Positions 36,774 through 45,775 are shown, numbered from the stretch's first letter. The stretch is DNA of 64,000 nucleotides from Allolucifera butyrica (GCF_900476375.1 NZ_UPPP01000055.1:59859-123858); one strand, 5' to 3'. Numbers and translations are program-made. Notes: generated from the letters alone by a model not told the origin.

Positions 36774-37703
36774 GTGTTTAGAGGTAAAAAAAGTTTTTGG
36801 GCGATTCTTCTGGTTGTTGTGTTTAGCGTAAGCTTGCTCGCCGGCTGCGGCAGCACGCCAAAGGCGGCGGATCAGGCTAAGAAGAAACCCGTTATCGGAC
36901 TGGCGCTTTCTACGCTAAATAATCCGTTTTTTGTTGATGTAAAGGACGGAGCGAAAGCAGCCGCCGATGCCAATGGGATGGACCTGGTCGTAATGGATGC
37001 GCAAAATGATGCCAGTAAACAAATGGATAATATTGAGGACCTGATTCAGCAAAAAGTAAGCGTTATTATTGTGAATCCGGTGGATTCCAAGGCGATCGTA
37101 CCGGCAATTGAAGCGGCCAATAAGGCCAATATTCCGGTTATCACCGTGGACCGCGGCGCCGCCGGCGGTAAAGTAGTAACAACCATTGCTTCCGATAATG
37201 TTGCCGGTGGCAAAATGGCCGGTCAATTGATTGTGGATAGACTGGGTGGAAAGGGCAAAGTGGTTGAGCTTCAGGGTTTGCCCGGCACGTCTGCCGCCAA
37301 TGACCGGGGTAAAGGGTTCCATGAAGCCATTCAGGGCGTTGCCGGTATTAGTGTTGTTGCCCAACAGCCCGCCGATTTTGACCGGGCCAAAGGCATGAAG
37401 GTAATGGAAAATATCCTGCAGGCCAATCCGGAAATCAACGCTGTATTTGCCCATAATGATGAAATGGCCCTCGGGGCTCTCGAAGCCATCAAGGCGGCTA
37501 ACCGCACGGGGATTCTGGTAGTTGGTTTTGACGCTACTGCGGATGCTGTAAAAGCGGTAAAAGACGGTTCTATGGCCGCTACTGTGGCGCAGAAGCCGAA
37601 AGATATGGGAAAAATAAGCATTGAAACAGCGAAGAAGATCATGGCGAAAGAAACGGTTCCGGCCAGCATTCCCGTTGCCCTGGAACTGATAGTAAAGAAA
37701 TAA
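36774..37703 (+). CDS. rbsB: D-ribose-binding lipoprotein
   Basis: 309 aa periplasmic-binding protein. Lipobox LLAGCGS gives mature Cys at about residue 25. The mature domain starts IGLALSTLNNPFFVDVKDGA and has VDRGAAGGKVVTTIASDN near 125-142 and FAHNDEMALGALEAIKAA near 225, all typical of RbsB. GTG start, AAAAGGGGG upstream. It is last in the operon and precedes a long terminator. Confidence 0.94.
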   Translation: MFRGKKSFWAILLVVVFSVSLLAGCGSTPKAADQAKKKPVIGLALSTLNNPFFVDVKDGAKAAADANGMDLVVMDAQNDASKQMDNIEDLIQQKVSVIIVNPVDSKAIVPAIEAANKANIPVITVDRGAAGGKVVTTIASDNVAGGKMAGQLIVDRLGGKGKVVELQGLPGTSAANDRGKGFHEAIQGVAGISVVAQQPADFDRAKGMKVMENILQANPEINAVFAHNDEMALGALEAIKAANRTGILVVGFDATADAVKAVKDGSMAATVAQKPKDMGKISIETAKKIMAKETVPASIPVALELIVKK

Positions 37704-37751
37704 GATACTAAGAACAGGCCGGTGTGCAAACCCGGCCTGTTTTTAGTATCT
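37703..37751 (+). terminator. terminator of ribose operon
   Basis: AACAGGCCGG / CCGGCCTGTT stem with outer arms AGATACTA / TAGTATCT that extend it to about 18 bp, followed by a T-run within the right arm. Confidence 0.85.
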
Positions 37752-37817
37752 CATGAATGGGTGGCCGGCTATTTGGGTAATGCTAACGCTATAAATACGG
37801 GAGGAGGTGAGCCGTGC

Positions 37818-37925
37818 ATGAAAAACACGGGCGAAACTGGCGGAAAAGACGCGGCCCAGGGGACAACCAAAGCGGCTGAAGCAGTTAAAACCCCTAAAAA
37901 CAAACAAGCCAAAAAATCAAAATGA
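37818..37925 (+). CDS. unrecognised 35-aa basic small protein
   Basis: 35 codons, ATG with an excellent GGAGGAGGTGAG site 7 bases upstream and a terminator (GAACGGCA-GGAT-TGCCGTTC) 11 bases after the stop. The peptide is made mostly of Lys, Thr, Ala, Gly and Glu (for instance TPKNKQAKKSK at the end) and is predicted disordered. It resembles small DNA- or spore-associated basic peptides, but no family is recognised. Confidence 0.6.
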   Translation: MKNTGETGGKDAAQGTTKAAEAVKTPKNKQAKKSK

Positions 37926-37934
37926 AACAAACGG

Positions 37935-37962
37935 GGAACGGCAGGATTGCCGTTCTCTTTAT
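37935..37962 (+). terminator. terminator of 35-aa basic protein gene
   Basis: GAACGGCA-GGAT-TGCCGTTC followed by TCTTTATTT. Confidence 0.75.
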
Positions 37963-37964
37963 TT

Positions 37965-38032
37965 GGAGCGAGTCTTTGTATTTTGTCATCCCTGCGCCAC
38001 GAGCCGACGTTAGCGGTTTTTCCTAAAAAACT
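37965..38032 (+). repeat. intergenic repeat family R2, copy 3
   Basis: CCCTGCGCCACGAGCCGA then CGTTAGCGGTTTTTCCTA. It is similar to 13054-13097 with a small deletion between the two parts. An upstream CTTTGTATT is also shared with 44.09 kb. Confidence 0.5.
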
Positions 38033-38104
38033 GCTGATTTTAGGTAATTCTGGTAGGATTTGTCGGACTTTACCTGGAATAGATCGTCAGAAGGGGGCGG
38101 CGAA

Positions 38105-39241
38105 ATGAAAGGATGGAGATGGATCCTTGGTGGGGGGCTGCTCATAATTGGCGTTATCGTCTTTGTTTGGGGCGGTACCTCACCGCGGCCAATCCAAATC
38201 GGTTTCGCCGGGAGTCTGACAGGCCGGATTTCCGATCTTAGTATTGACAGCCGGGACGGAGTCATGCTGGCCGTGGAAGAAACGAACCGGGCCGGTGGAA
38301 TTCATGGCAGACCGGTGAAACTTATTGTCAAAGACGACCATAATAATGCCCACGAAGCAATCCGGGTCGACCGGGAACTGATTAGCCAGGGGGTTTCAGC
38401 CATTATCGGTCATGTGACCAGTTCCATGACGGTGGCTGCCTTACCTCAGATCAATGCAGCCAGGATGCTTCTTATCAGCCCGACGGCCACCAACCCGAGA
38501 ATAAGCGGGTTGGACGACTACTTTATCAGGGTGATTCCCGACTTAGCGGACACAGCCAGCTTACAGGCGGATTATGCCAGACGCAAATTACATTTGCGGC
38601 GAATCGCCATTTTATATGATATGTCCAATGCGGAATATGCCATGCAGTGGACTACGTATTTTAAATTTCGTTTCGAGAAACTTGGCGGCAGGGTAATCGA
38701 TATTGATCGTTTCCATACCAATAGAGAAGCGGATTTTTGGGACACCATTCAAGCCATGCTCGCCGGGCACCCTGACGGAGTGCTAATTGTAGCCGGTGCC
38801 GTCGACTCGGCATTATTTTCCCAGCAGGTCCGGATGCAGAATGACCATATACCCATCTTATCCAGCGGCTGGGCTATGACACCGGATTTTATTAACCATG
38901 GAGGACCGGCGGCGGAAGGAGTTGTTTTTGCCCATCCCGCCGATTTAGAGAGCCGCAGCAGTAACTACTTAAAGTTTAAACAGGCCTTTTACAAACGGTT
39001 TGGCCGGCTGCCTGGCTATGCTGCAGCCTACGGTTATGAGGCGGTCCGGGTGTTATTCCGGGGTTTGGCTGCCGGCAGACGGCCGGAAGAGATCAAACAG
39101 GCAATTATCAATCATCGGGTTTTTGACGGCTTATGGGGACATTTTGTTATTGACGAAAATGGTGACACCATTAATGAATCCAATATTATTACCGTTCAAA
39201 ACGGGAAGTTTGTAAAGGTGGATTGGAAGGATGAGCAATAG
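38105..39241 (+). CDS. membrane-anchored ABC-type substrate-binding protein (Leu/Ile/Val-binding family)
   Basis: 378 aa. One N-terminal membrane segment (about 5-24) with no lipobox, so it stays membrane-tethered outside. The receptor-type fold begins IQIGFAGSLTGR, with SRDGVMLAVEETNRAGGIHGR near 55-75 as in LivJ/AmiC/branched-chain receptors. Start ATG at 38105 with GGGGGCGG upstream. No ABC permease is adjacent; the gene overlaps a histidine kinase gene by 11 bases, so it is likely to be a ligand sensor feeding that kinase. Confidence 0.85.
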   Translation: MKGWRWILGGGLLIIGVIVFVWGGTSPRPIQIGFAGSLTGRISDLSIDSRDGVMLAVEETNRAGGIHGRPVKLIVKDDHNNAHEAIRVDRELISQGVSAIIGHVTSSMTVAALPQINAARMLLISPTATNPRISGLDDYFIRVIPDLADTASLQADYARRKLHLRRIAILYDMSNAEYAMQWTTYFKFRFEKLGGRVIDIDRFHTNREADFWDTIQAMLAGHPDGVLIVAGAVDSALFSQQVRMQNDHIPILSSGWAMTPDFINHGGPAAEGVVFAHPADLESRSSNYLKFKQAFYKRFGRLPGYAAAYGYEAVRVLFRGLAAGRRPEEIKQAIINHRVFDGLWGHFVIDENGDTINESNIITVQNGKFVKVDWKDEQ

Positions 39242-41009
39242 CAGAAGTTTAACCCGGGTTCTTACCATGCAGTTTCTCTTACTGGTTGTAGTACCGCTGG
39301 CAGCAATCAGTATCTTGACGCTGCAGCTTTTAACCAAGGAACTGGATAGGCAGATTACCAGTAAAAACTTGCTGCTGGCTTCTTCCATGGCCGATCAGGT
39401 AGATGCTTTTTTACAAGATGCAGAAATGGCTTTACGGCAGGTTGACGCCGTTATGGAAGTCAGTAGAGTCGATGAGCGAAAGCAAAGATATCTGGAAGCA
39501 TGGATCCGAAATTATCCTTATTTTGAAAGTCTTCAAATATTGAACCGGGACGGGAGAGTACGGTATATTGCTCCCTACCGGCCCCATTATACGGGTATCA
39601 GCATGGCGGGGCAGCCGTTTTATAAGGAAGCGCTGAGTACCGGGGTGATCTACTGGTCACCCGTATTCATTTCCCAGCAGACCGGTCAGCCGACCCTCAC
39701 GGTTACTTTACCTACATCGGCGGGAATGGTAGTAGGTTTTTTAAATCTGGGCTGGCTGAGCGATGTATGTATTCAGGCGACACGGGATGCCCCGGTATGG
39801 GGCGGTATCATTGATAAAGAAGGGACGATTATCGGTCATTCGGACCGGAGACTGGTCAATGAACGGACGAATTTAGGCGATGCGGGCTTTGTCCGCCGGA
39901 GCCTGCGGGTACAGTCGGGCACCTATCGGGATATGGTACAAGGGCAGGATACATTGATCAGTCTGGTTGCCGTCAACCGGACGGGCTGGCGGGTTGGCGT
40001 GTTTCAGAGTGCGGCCCAGGCCTTCCGGCCGGTAGAAGCAATGCGTAATATTTTTATTGCCGGCTCTTGTCTTGCTGTTGCACTGGCGCTCTTTTTAGCT
40101 TTGTGGCTTTTGCGAAAAATATTGAACCCTCTGGCGGATCTGACGAATCACACCCGGCAGATTGCCGACGGCTGCTATGACCTGGTTGTACCGACAGGTG
40201 ACTTTAAAGAGTTTGATGAGCTGGCCGGTCATTTCCAAACCATGAGTGAGGCCGTCCGTTCCCGGGAAGAGGACTTGTCGGGCAAGCGGCAGGAACTGGA
40301 GAATTCTATGGTGACGCTGGAAAAAAGAAACCGGGAGCTTGACCAGTTTGCCTATGTTGCTTCGCACGACTTAAAGGCGCCGCTGCGGGCGATTGCCAAT
40401 CTGTCTCAATGGATGGAAGATGATCTGGGACCGGTTATAACGGGAGAGACCCGGCGTCATATGGAATTGCTGCGGGGACGGGTAAAGCGGATGGAAAATT
40501 TAATCGAAGGGATTCTGCAATACTCCAGGGTTGGCCGGATTGTTACCGGCGCCGAACCGGTTGATGTGGAAGAGATGGTGCAGGACATTGTTCAGGAATT
40601 GGAGCCTTTGGGGGGACTTAGCGTAAGAATAGAAGGAAGTTTGCCCGTAATTACTGCGGAGAGAGTGCGGCTGCGCCAGGTATTTGCGAATTTGATCGGT
40701 AATGCCGTTAAATATCATAACCGTCCCGTCGGGGGGAATGTAGTTATTGCCGGCAAACGGGAAGACAGCTGTTATGCGTTTACCGTGGCTGATGACGGGC
40801 CGGGGATTGCTCCGGTGTATCATGAAAAAATTTTTGAAATGTTTCAGACCCTGCAGCCGCGGGACAGGGTTGAAAGTACCGGCGTTGGCCTGGCTTTGGT
40901 CAAAAAGATCGTAGAGGGACAGGGCGGTCAGATAACAGTCCACTCCCAGGAGGGGGAAGGAGCGACGTTTTGTTTTACCTGGCCGGTTCAGGATAGTACG
41001 GAGCTATGA
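39231..41009 (+). CDS. sensor histidine kinase with Cache-type extracellular domain
   Basis: 592 aa. Membrane segment near 12-33, large extracellular part (35-265) of double-Cache type, second segment near 268-290, HAMP (about 292-345), then a phytochrome-class HisKA with FAYVASHDLKAPLRAI (phospho-accepting His near 382) and HATPase motifs LIGNAVKYHN, DDGPGI, GVGLALVKKIVEGQGG. No response regulator gene is next to it, which makes it an orphan kinase here. The ATG start lies in the end of the binding-protein gene. Confidence 0.92.
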   Translation: MSNSRSLTRVLTMQFLLLVVVPLAAISILTLQLLTKELDRQITSKNLLLASSMADQVDAFLQDAEMALRQVDAVMEVSRVDERKQRYLEAWIRNYPYFESLQILNRDGRVRYIAPYRPHYTGISMAGQPFYKEALSTGVIYWSPVFISQQTGQPTLTVTLPTSAGMVVGFLNLGWLSDVCIQATRDAPVWGGIIDKEGTIIGHSDRRLVNERTNLGDAGFVRRSLRVQSGTYRDMVQGQDTLISLVAVNRTGWRVGVFQSAAQAFRPVEAMRNIFIAGSCLAVALALFLALWLLRKILNPLADLTNHTRQIADGCYDLVVPTGDFKEFDELAGHFQTMSEAVRSREEDLSGKRQELENSMVTLEKRNRELDQFAYVASHDLKAPLRAIANLSQWMEDDLGPVITGETRRHMELLRGRVKRMENLIEGILQYSRVGRIVTGAEPVDVEEMVQDIVQELEPLGGLSVRIEGSLPVITAERVRLRQVFANLIGNAVKYHNRPVGGNVVIAGKREDSCYAFTVADDGPGIAPVYHEKIFEMFQTLQPRDRVESTGVGLALVKKIVEGQGGQITVHSQEGEGATFCFTWPVQDSTEL

Positions 41010-41098
41010 TCAGCCTATTCTGGCATAATCGGCAGGAAAATTTTCCGATATTGGGGAAATATATAATAGAGTGCAGAAGGAATAAGGAGGGCTTGCCG

Positions 41099-41944
41099 AT
41101 GCGTACGCTGGAGGCGGCGGAAATTACAGAAGCAATCGCGAAATTGGCGGTTGACGCCAATTATTATCTGTCGGACGATATCTTCGAGGCATTAAAAGCG
41201 GGAGAGCAAAAAGAAGAGTCCCCTTTGGGCAGGGAAATTCTGGGTCAGTTGATCAGTAATGCCTGCATAGCACGGGAGGAAGCCATGCCGATTTGTCAGG
41301 ACACGGGTATGGCCGTGGTTTTTATGGAATTGGGGCAGGATGTGCATGTTATAAACGGCGATTTGACGGCAGCGGTCAATGCCGGGGTGGCAAAGGGCTA
41401 TGCCGAAGGATACCTGCGTAAATCGGTGGTGGCCGAGCCCTTGTTCCAACGCAGGAATACAGGCGATAACACGCCGGCGGTATTGCATGTTACGGTGGTT
41501 CCCGGAGATCGGGTCCGGATTACATTGGCCCCCAAAGGATTTGGCAGCGAGAACATGAGTGCTTTAAAAATGTTTAAACCGTCTGACGGCGTGGAAGCAG
41601 TAAAAAAGTTTGTCGTTGATACGGTATTTCAGGCCGGATCGAACCCCTGCCCGCCGATTGTCATTGGTATGGGTGTCGGCGGAACAATGGAAAAAGCAGC
41701 ATTCTTGGCGAAAAAGGCATTGCTGCGTCCGGTTAACCGGCACAATTCCCAGCCGGAATATGCCCGGCTCGAGGAAGAGCTTCTGAGCCTGGTTAACCGG
41801 ACGGGAGTCGGACCACAGGGATTAGGAGGCCGGATTACGGCACTGGCGGTAAATATTGAATATTATCCGACGCATATTGCCGGTTTGCCGGTGGCAGTCA
41901 ATATTAATTGTCATGCCACGCGGCACGCTGAAATTGAACTCTAA
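41099..41944 (+). CDS. class I fumarate hydratase, alpha subunit
   Basis: 281 aa, N-terminal (alpha) part of the two-subunit [4Fe-4S] fumarase/tartrate dehydratase. Cluster cysteines are visible in MPICQDTGMA (near 60), GSNPCPPIVIG (near 184) and NINCHATRHAEIEL at the C-terminus. It converts fumarate and malate. ATG at 41099 is chosen with AAGGAGGG upstream; earlier starts overlap the kinase gene. Forms a pair with the next gene. Confidence 0.92.
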   Translation: MRTLEAAEITEAIAKLAVDANYYLSDDIFEALKAGEQKEESPLGREILGQLISNACIAREEAMPICQDTGMAVVFMELGQDVHVINGDLTAAVNAGVAKGYAEGYLRKSVVAEPLFQRRNTGDNTPAVLHVTVVPGDRVRITLAPKGFGSENMSALKMFKPSDGVEAVKKFVVDTVFQAGSNPCPPIVIGMGVGGTMEKAAFLAKKALLRPVNRHNSQPEYARLEEELLSLVNRTGVGPQGLGGRITALAVNIEYYPTHIAGLPVAVNINCHATRHAEIEL

Positions 41945-41959
41945 GGAGTGTGAAGGGCC

Positions 41960-42517
41960 ATGACACAACCCATTCATATTACGACGCCGCTGACCGGAGA
42001 AACTGCGCGCAAGCTGAGGGCCGGGGACAGTGTGCTTATTTCGGGTGTGATTTATACTGGACGGGATGCCGCCCATAAACGGATGATGGAAGCCCTGGAC
42101 CGTGGTGACAAGCTGCCTGTTGAGCTCAAAGACCAGATCATCTATTATGTTGGACCGGCTCCGGCTAAACCCGGTCAGGCGATTGGTTCCGCCGGTCCGA
42201 CGACAAGCGGGCGTATGGATGCGTATACGGTACGCCTCCTGGATCAAGGTTTAAAAGGTATGGTCGGCAAGGGCTACCGTTCATCGGAGGTAGTAGCGGC
42301 CATGCAGCAGCATGGGGCAGTATATTTTGCGGCGATCGGCGGGGCGGCAGCTTTGATCGCCAAAGCAGTCAAAAGCTACGATGTAGTAGCGTATGCCGAC
42401 CTGGGAACCGAGGCAATTGCCAAGCTCCGTGTGGAAAATTTTCCGGCCATTGTAGCAATTGACAGCCGGGGTGAGAATTTTTACGAACAGGGTCAAAAGC
42501 AGTACCGTCAGTTATAG
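41960..42517 (+). CDS. class I fumarate hydratase, beta subunit
   Basis: 185 aa, C-terminal (beta) half of the Fe-S hydratase. Motifs GDSVLISGVIYTGRDAAHKRM (near 24-44), GSAGPTTSGRMD (near 73) and GKGYRS (near 99) are characteristic, and the AIGGAAALI block near 123 completes the substrate pocket. Together with the alpha subunit it forms the oxygen-sensitive fumarase. A class II fumarase is also encoded at 60.7 kb. Confidence 0.92.
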   Translation: MTQPIHITTPLTGETARKLRAGDSVLISGVIYTGRDAAHKRMMEALDRGDKLPVELKDQIIYYVGPAPAKPGQAIGSAGPTTSGRMDAYTVRLLDQGLKGMVGKGYRSSEVVAAMQQHGAVYFAAIGGAAALIAKAVKSYDVVAYADLGTEAIAKLRVENFPAIVAIDSRGENFYEQGQKQYRQL

Positions 42518-42523
42518 GTTGGA

Positions 42524-42640
42524 TCAAAAAACGGATACAACGGCTTCAATGGGGAAGCAAAGCTGCGAGACAACAAGTGGCTGCGGCTTCCGCCGGCCTA
42601 AGAAGACTTGGCAGCGCCAGGTCTTCAACTATTTTTATGC
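42524..42640 (+). other. structured leader between fumarase and M20 peptidase, partly GEMM-like
   Basis: GGGGAAGCAAAGCT at 42551-42564 resembles the c-di-GMP-I core GGGGACGCAAAGCT found at 24.05 kb, and GGCCTAAGAA resembles its receptor GGTCTAAGGA. GAAGC can pair either with GCTTC upstream (42543-42547) or with GCTTCC downstream (42586-42591). A strong stem GAAGACTTGGC / GCCAGGTCTTC (42602-42626) follows. Loop spacing differs from a normal GEMM aptamer, so this may be a divergent or decayed riboswitch, or an unrelated structured RNA. Confidence 0.35.
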
Positions 42641-42793
42641 AGAACTTTCCTAGGAGAATTATTGTCGAATGCCAGACTTACGAAAAGTGGGACAGATAAA
42701 TTTTTCTGTGGCAACCTATTGGCGGCGGCAGGGAATACTAACTAAAACGAGTAAACTATTATACATACCGGAATGGAAAAAGGAGGAAGTCCT

Positions 42794-44029
42794 GTGAGTA
42801 CCTTAAAAGAGCTGGTGGCTGGCCAGTTCGCAGATTATCTGAAGGATCTGGAAACAATTACAAATATTGATTCGGGTACAGGCGACGCGGAAGGCAGTGC
42901 GAAAATTGCCGATTTTTTAAAACAACGGCTGGAAGAGGCCGGCGGTAAGGTGGAATTCCGTAATAACACCAGGGGAACCCATGTGATCAGCCGCTTTAAA
43001 GGAACGGGAACCCGGCGGATTTTGATGATTGCCCATACCGATACCGTTTTTCCCAAAGGAGAGGTGCAAAAGCGTCCCTTCCACTTTGATGAGCAGACAA
43101 TGAAAGCGTATGGTCCGGGTGTGGGGGACGATAAAGCAACCGTCGTGCAGACTCTTTATATTATGAAGGCGCTCCAGAAATTGCAGTATGACAAATACGG
43201 TGAAATTATGCTGTATTATAATGCGGAAGAAGAAACGGGTTCAAAAACCTCAAGTGATATTATCATTGAATTGGCCAAACAGGCGGATTTGGTTATTATT
43301 ATGGATACGGCCCGGCCTAATTGGGGCATTGTGACCCGCCGCAAAGGCAGTGCCAAATATGAAGTCAAAGTAGAAGGCATTGCCGGTCATGCCGGCAATG
43401 TACCATACCGTACAGCCAGTGCCACCATGGAGTTGGGCAATCAAATTACCCAACTGTTTTCCCTGGCGAGCACACTGCCCCGCGATCCGCTGAGTCTTAC
43501 CCCGGACAGATTGCAAGAGCAGGGAATTATGGACTATGGACAGTTTATTCCTGAAAATACTATTAATGTAGGCATGATCGGTACAACCAACCAGAAAATC
43601 AATGTTATCCCCGACAATGCTTTTGCCAAGTTTGAGGTGCGCAGTTACAAAATGTCGGAATTGGAACGACTGGATAGGGAAATCAAAGCCTTGGCCGAGA
43701 AGAGCCTTGTTCCCGGAACCAAGGTTAAAATCAGCGGTAAGATTTCCATGGGGCCCATGGAGAAGACACCGCAGGTTCAGCAGTTGGTAAATACCTACAA
43801 GGAAGTTGTGCAGCGGGAGTACTATGCGCAAGTGGTTGAATGGGTAGCCGGGGGAATTACTGACGGAAATCTGGCCGCCCGTTACGCCCCCACCATTGAT
43901 GCGCTGGGCGTGGAAAATGGCAAAGAACATACGCCGGATGAGTATGCCGACTTAAAGACGGTAGGACCGCGTACCGTGGCCCTGGTTGCATTTATTCAGC
44001 AAATATCGGAACAACAAACGAATCATTAA
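42794..44029 (+). CDS. M20 family metallopeptidase (glutamate carboxypeptidase type)
   Basis: 411 aa. Zinc ligands are found in MIAHTDTVFP (His near 78), GPGVGDDKATV (Asp near 111), YNAEEETGS (Glu-Glu near 146; first Glu catalytic), and HTPDE at the C-terminus. A dimerisation domain intervenes (about 185-300) with GIAGHAGN, as in carboxypeptidase G2. It removes C-terminal glutamate from peptides or folate-like compounds. GTG start with AAGGAGG upstream. No signal peptide in this start, so cytosolic. Followed by a palindromic terminator. It precedes glutamate dehydrogenase, consistent with glutamate use. Confidence 0.88.
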   Translation: MSTLKELVAGQFADYLKDLETITNIDSGTGDAEGSAKIADFLKQRLEEAGGKVEFRNNTRGTHVISRFKGTGTRRILMIAHTDTVFPKGEVQKRPFHFDEQTMKAYGPGVGDDKATVVQTLYIMKALQKLQYDKYGEIMLYYNAEEETGSKTSSDIIIELAKQADLVIIMDTARPNWGIVTRRKGSAKYEVKVEGIAGHAGNVPYRTASATMELGNQITQLFSLASTLPRDPLSLTPDRLQEQGIMDYGQFIPENTINVGMIGTTNQKINVIPDNAFAKFEVRSYKMSELERLDREIKALAEKSLVPGTKVKISGKISMGPMEKTPQVQQLVNTYKEVVQREYYAQVVEWVAGGITDGNLAARYAPTIDALGVENGKEHTPDEYADLKTVGPRTVALVAFIQQISEQQTNH

Positions 44030-44032
44030 AAG

Positions 44033-44060
44033 AAAAAACCGCGGCCGCGGTTTTTTTTTA
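44033..44060 (+). terminator. terminator of M20 peptidase gene
   Basis: AAAACCGCGGCCGCGGTTTT perfect palindrome followed by TTTTT. Confidence 0.85.
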
Positions 44061-44084
44061 CCCTCGTAACCTTCGCTCCAAACT

Positions 44085-44183
44085 TTGTATCACGAGCTCT
44101 TATGAATCATGGTCTCTTTTTCCAAAACCCAATTACCAATTTCCAATTACGAAAAAACGCGTTAGCGGTTTTTCTTATTACAG
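44085..44183 (+). repeat. intergenic repeat family R2, copy 4 (partial)
   Basis: ACGCGTTAGCGGTTTTTCTT at 44157-44176 is like the hairpin part at 13076-13096. A TATCACGAGC element further left resembles the 37.99-kb copy. Between them lies a short direct repeat, CCAATTACC / CCAATTACG. Confidence 0.4.
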
Positions 44184-44352
44184 TATCTGCTCATAATAGG
44201 GGGGAGTGGTGGAAAGATAGTTTATAGGGGAACATATCCCGGGTACATGTGTACTCAGTGAAATATTTATTTTGATTTGTAGTGTATTTTGTGTACAAAA
44301 AGCACTAGACAGGAGGGAAAAATCGCGATACCATACAAGTGGAGGTGCTAAA

Positions 44353-45591
44353 ATGCAGAATATTTTTGAAATGGCAAAAAAACCGCTGGAACAGGCATCC
44401 CAAATTCTAAGACTTGACCAAAATGTATCCAGCCTGTTGGCTCATCCGGAACGGACATTGGAAGTGCATATTCCTGTCAGAATGGATGACGGACGGCTGG
44501 AGATCTTTACCGGGTATCGCTCGCAGCATAATACCGCACTGGGACCGGCTAAGGGGGGCATCCGCTTCCATCCCGGGGTAACGATGGATGAAGTAAAAAC
44601 CCTTGCTTTCTGGATGACTTTTAAGTGCGCCGTTCTCAATCTGCCTTACGGTGGCGGCAAAGGGGGCGTCATCGTTGACACCCGGAAATTGTCCCGGTCT
44701 GAACTGGAGCGCCTGGCCCGGAGTTATATGCAAAAAATTATGCCGGTGATTGGCGAACATCAGGATATTCCGGCTCCGGATGTAAATACGGACTCCCGGA
44801 TGATGGCCTGGATGATGGATGAATATAGTAAATATCAGGGCTATAACGTACCCGGTGTAATTACCGGTAAACCTAAGACCGTAGGCGGTTCGGCCGGACG
44901 GGGTTCAGCCACCGGCCGGGGAGTTATGTTTTGCATCCGGGAAGCCTTTAAAAAAATGGCCATTCCTATGAAAGAGGCCACTGTGGCTGTGCAGGGATTT
45001 GGCAACGTGGGCGGTTTCTCGGCGAAACTGCTTTTCGATGCCGGGGCGAAAATAGTTGCAGTTAGTGATATGTATGGCGCCATTTATAACCAGCAGGGTC
45101 TGGATCCCTATGACATAGAACGGCATGTAAAAGAGACCGGTTCCGTGGCCGGCTACAGGCGGGCGGAGACCATGACCAACGGACAATTGCTGGAATTGCC
45201 GGTTACCGTACTGGTTCCGGCCGCCCTGGAGGGACAGATTACATCCGGCAATGCAGACCGGATTCAGGCCCGCATTATTGCCGAAGGGGCTAATGGACCG
45301 GTAACGCCGGATGCGGATTCCGTTCTGGCCGGCAGAGAAATTATGGTGATCCCGGATATTTTGGCTAACGCCGGTGGAGTTACGGTAAGCTATTTTGAAT
45401 GGGTGCAGAATTTATACCGGTATTATTGGACGGAAAAAGAAGTCCATGCCCGCCAGGAAGACATGATGGTCGATGCTTTCGCCAAGGTATACGAAGCGGC
45501 GGAACGCTATCGGACCAGCTTGCGGGTCGGGGCCTATATCGTGGCGCTGGAGCGGCTGTCCGAGGCCATGCGCTTGCGCGGATGGCTGTAA
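44353..45591 (+). CDS. NAD-type glutamate dehydrogenase (GdhA/RocG family)
   Basis: 412 aa hexameric Glu/Leu/Phe/Val dehydrogenase. Substrate-binding GPAKGGIRFHP (near 75-85) and catalytic Lys in PYGGGKGGV (near 99-107); Rossmann motif VQGFGNVGGFSAKL (near 213). Catalyses glutamate to 2-oxoglutarate and ammonium. ATG at 44353 with GGAGGTG upstream is preferred to an in-frame start 81 bases before. Own terminator follows. Confidence 0.93.
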   Translation: MQNIFEMAKKPLEQASQILRLDQNVSSLLAHPERTLEVHIPVRMDDGRLEIFTGYRSQHNTALGPAKGGIRFHPGVTMDEVKTLAFWMTFKCAVLNLPYGGGKGGVIVDTRKLSRSELERLARSYMQKIMPVIGEHQDIPAPDVNTDSRMMAWMMDEYSKYQGYNVPGVITGKPKTVGGSAGRGSATGRGVMFCIREAFKKMAIPMKEATVAVQGFGNVGGFSAKLLFDAGAKIVAVSDMYGAIYNQQGLDPYDIERHVKETGSVAGYRRAETMTNGQLLELPVTVLVPAALEGQITSGNADRIQARIIAEGANGPVTPDADSVLAGREIMVIPDILANAGGVTVSYFEWVQNLYRYYWTEKEVHARQEDMMVDAFAKVYEAAERYRTSLRVGAYIVALERLSEAMRLRGWL

Positions 45592-45617
45592 TGTTTCTTC
45601 CTTAATTTGTTGGAAAA

Positions 45618-45692
45618 GACCAATCTTATGAGCGGTGATTGTACTGGGCTTGTTCCTGGTACTTTCCCCGCCGCTTGATTGGTCTTTTTTTA
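45618..45692 (+). terminator. terminator of glutamate dehydrogenase gene
   Basis: GACCAATC / GATTGGTC stem followed by TTTTTTTT; the 51-base loop can fold further (AGCGG with CCGCT). Confidence 0.7.
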
Positions 45693-45707
45693 TTTAGGGT
45701 TACCCGA

Positions 45708-45735
45708 ACCAAACCGGCTGCCTTGACATAAAATA
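45708..45735 (+). promoter_or_regulatory. possible sigma-K-type promoter of coat-like gene
   Basis: AC, 17-base spacer, CATAAAATA fits the AC-N16/17-CATANNNTA pattern of late mother-cell promoters. The pattern has little information, so the support comes mainly from the coat-like product downstream. Confidence 0.3.
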
Positions 45736-45775
45736 TAATAGATTGCCGAATGAATGGCAGGGAAGGAGGTGTAGT

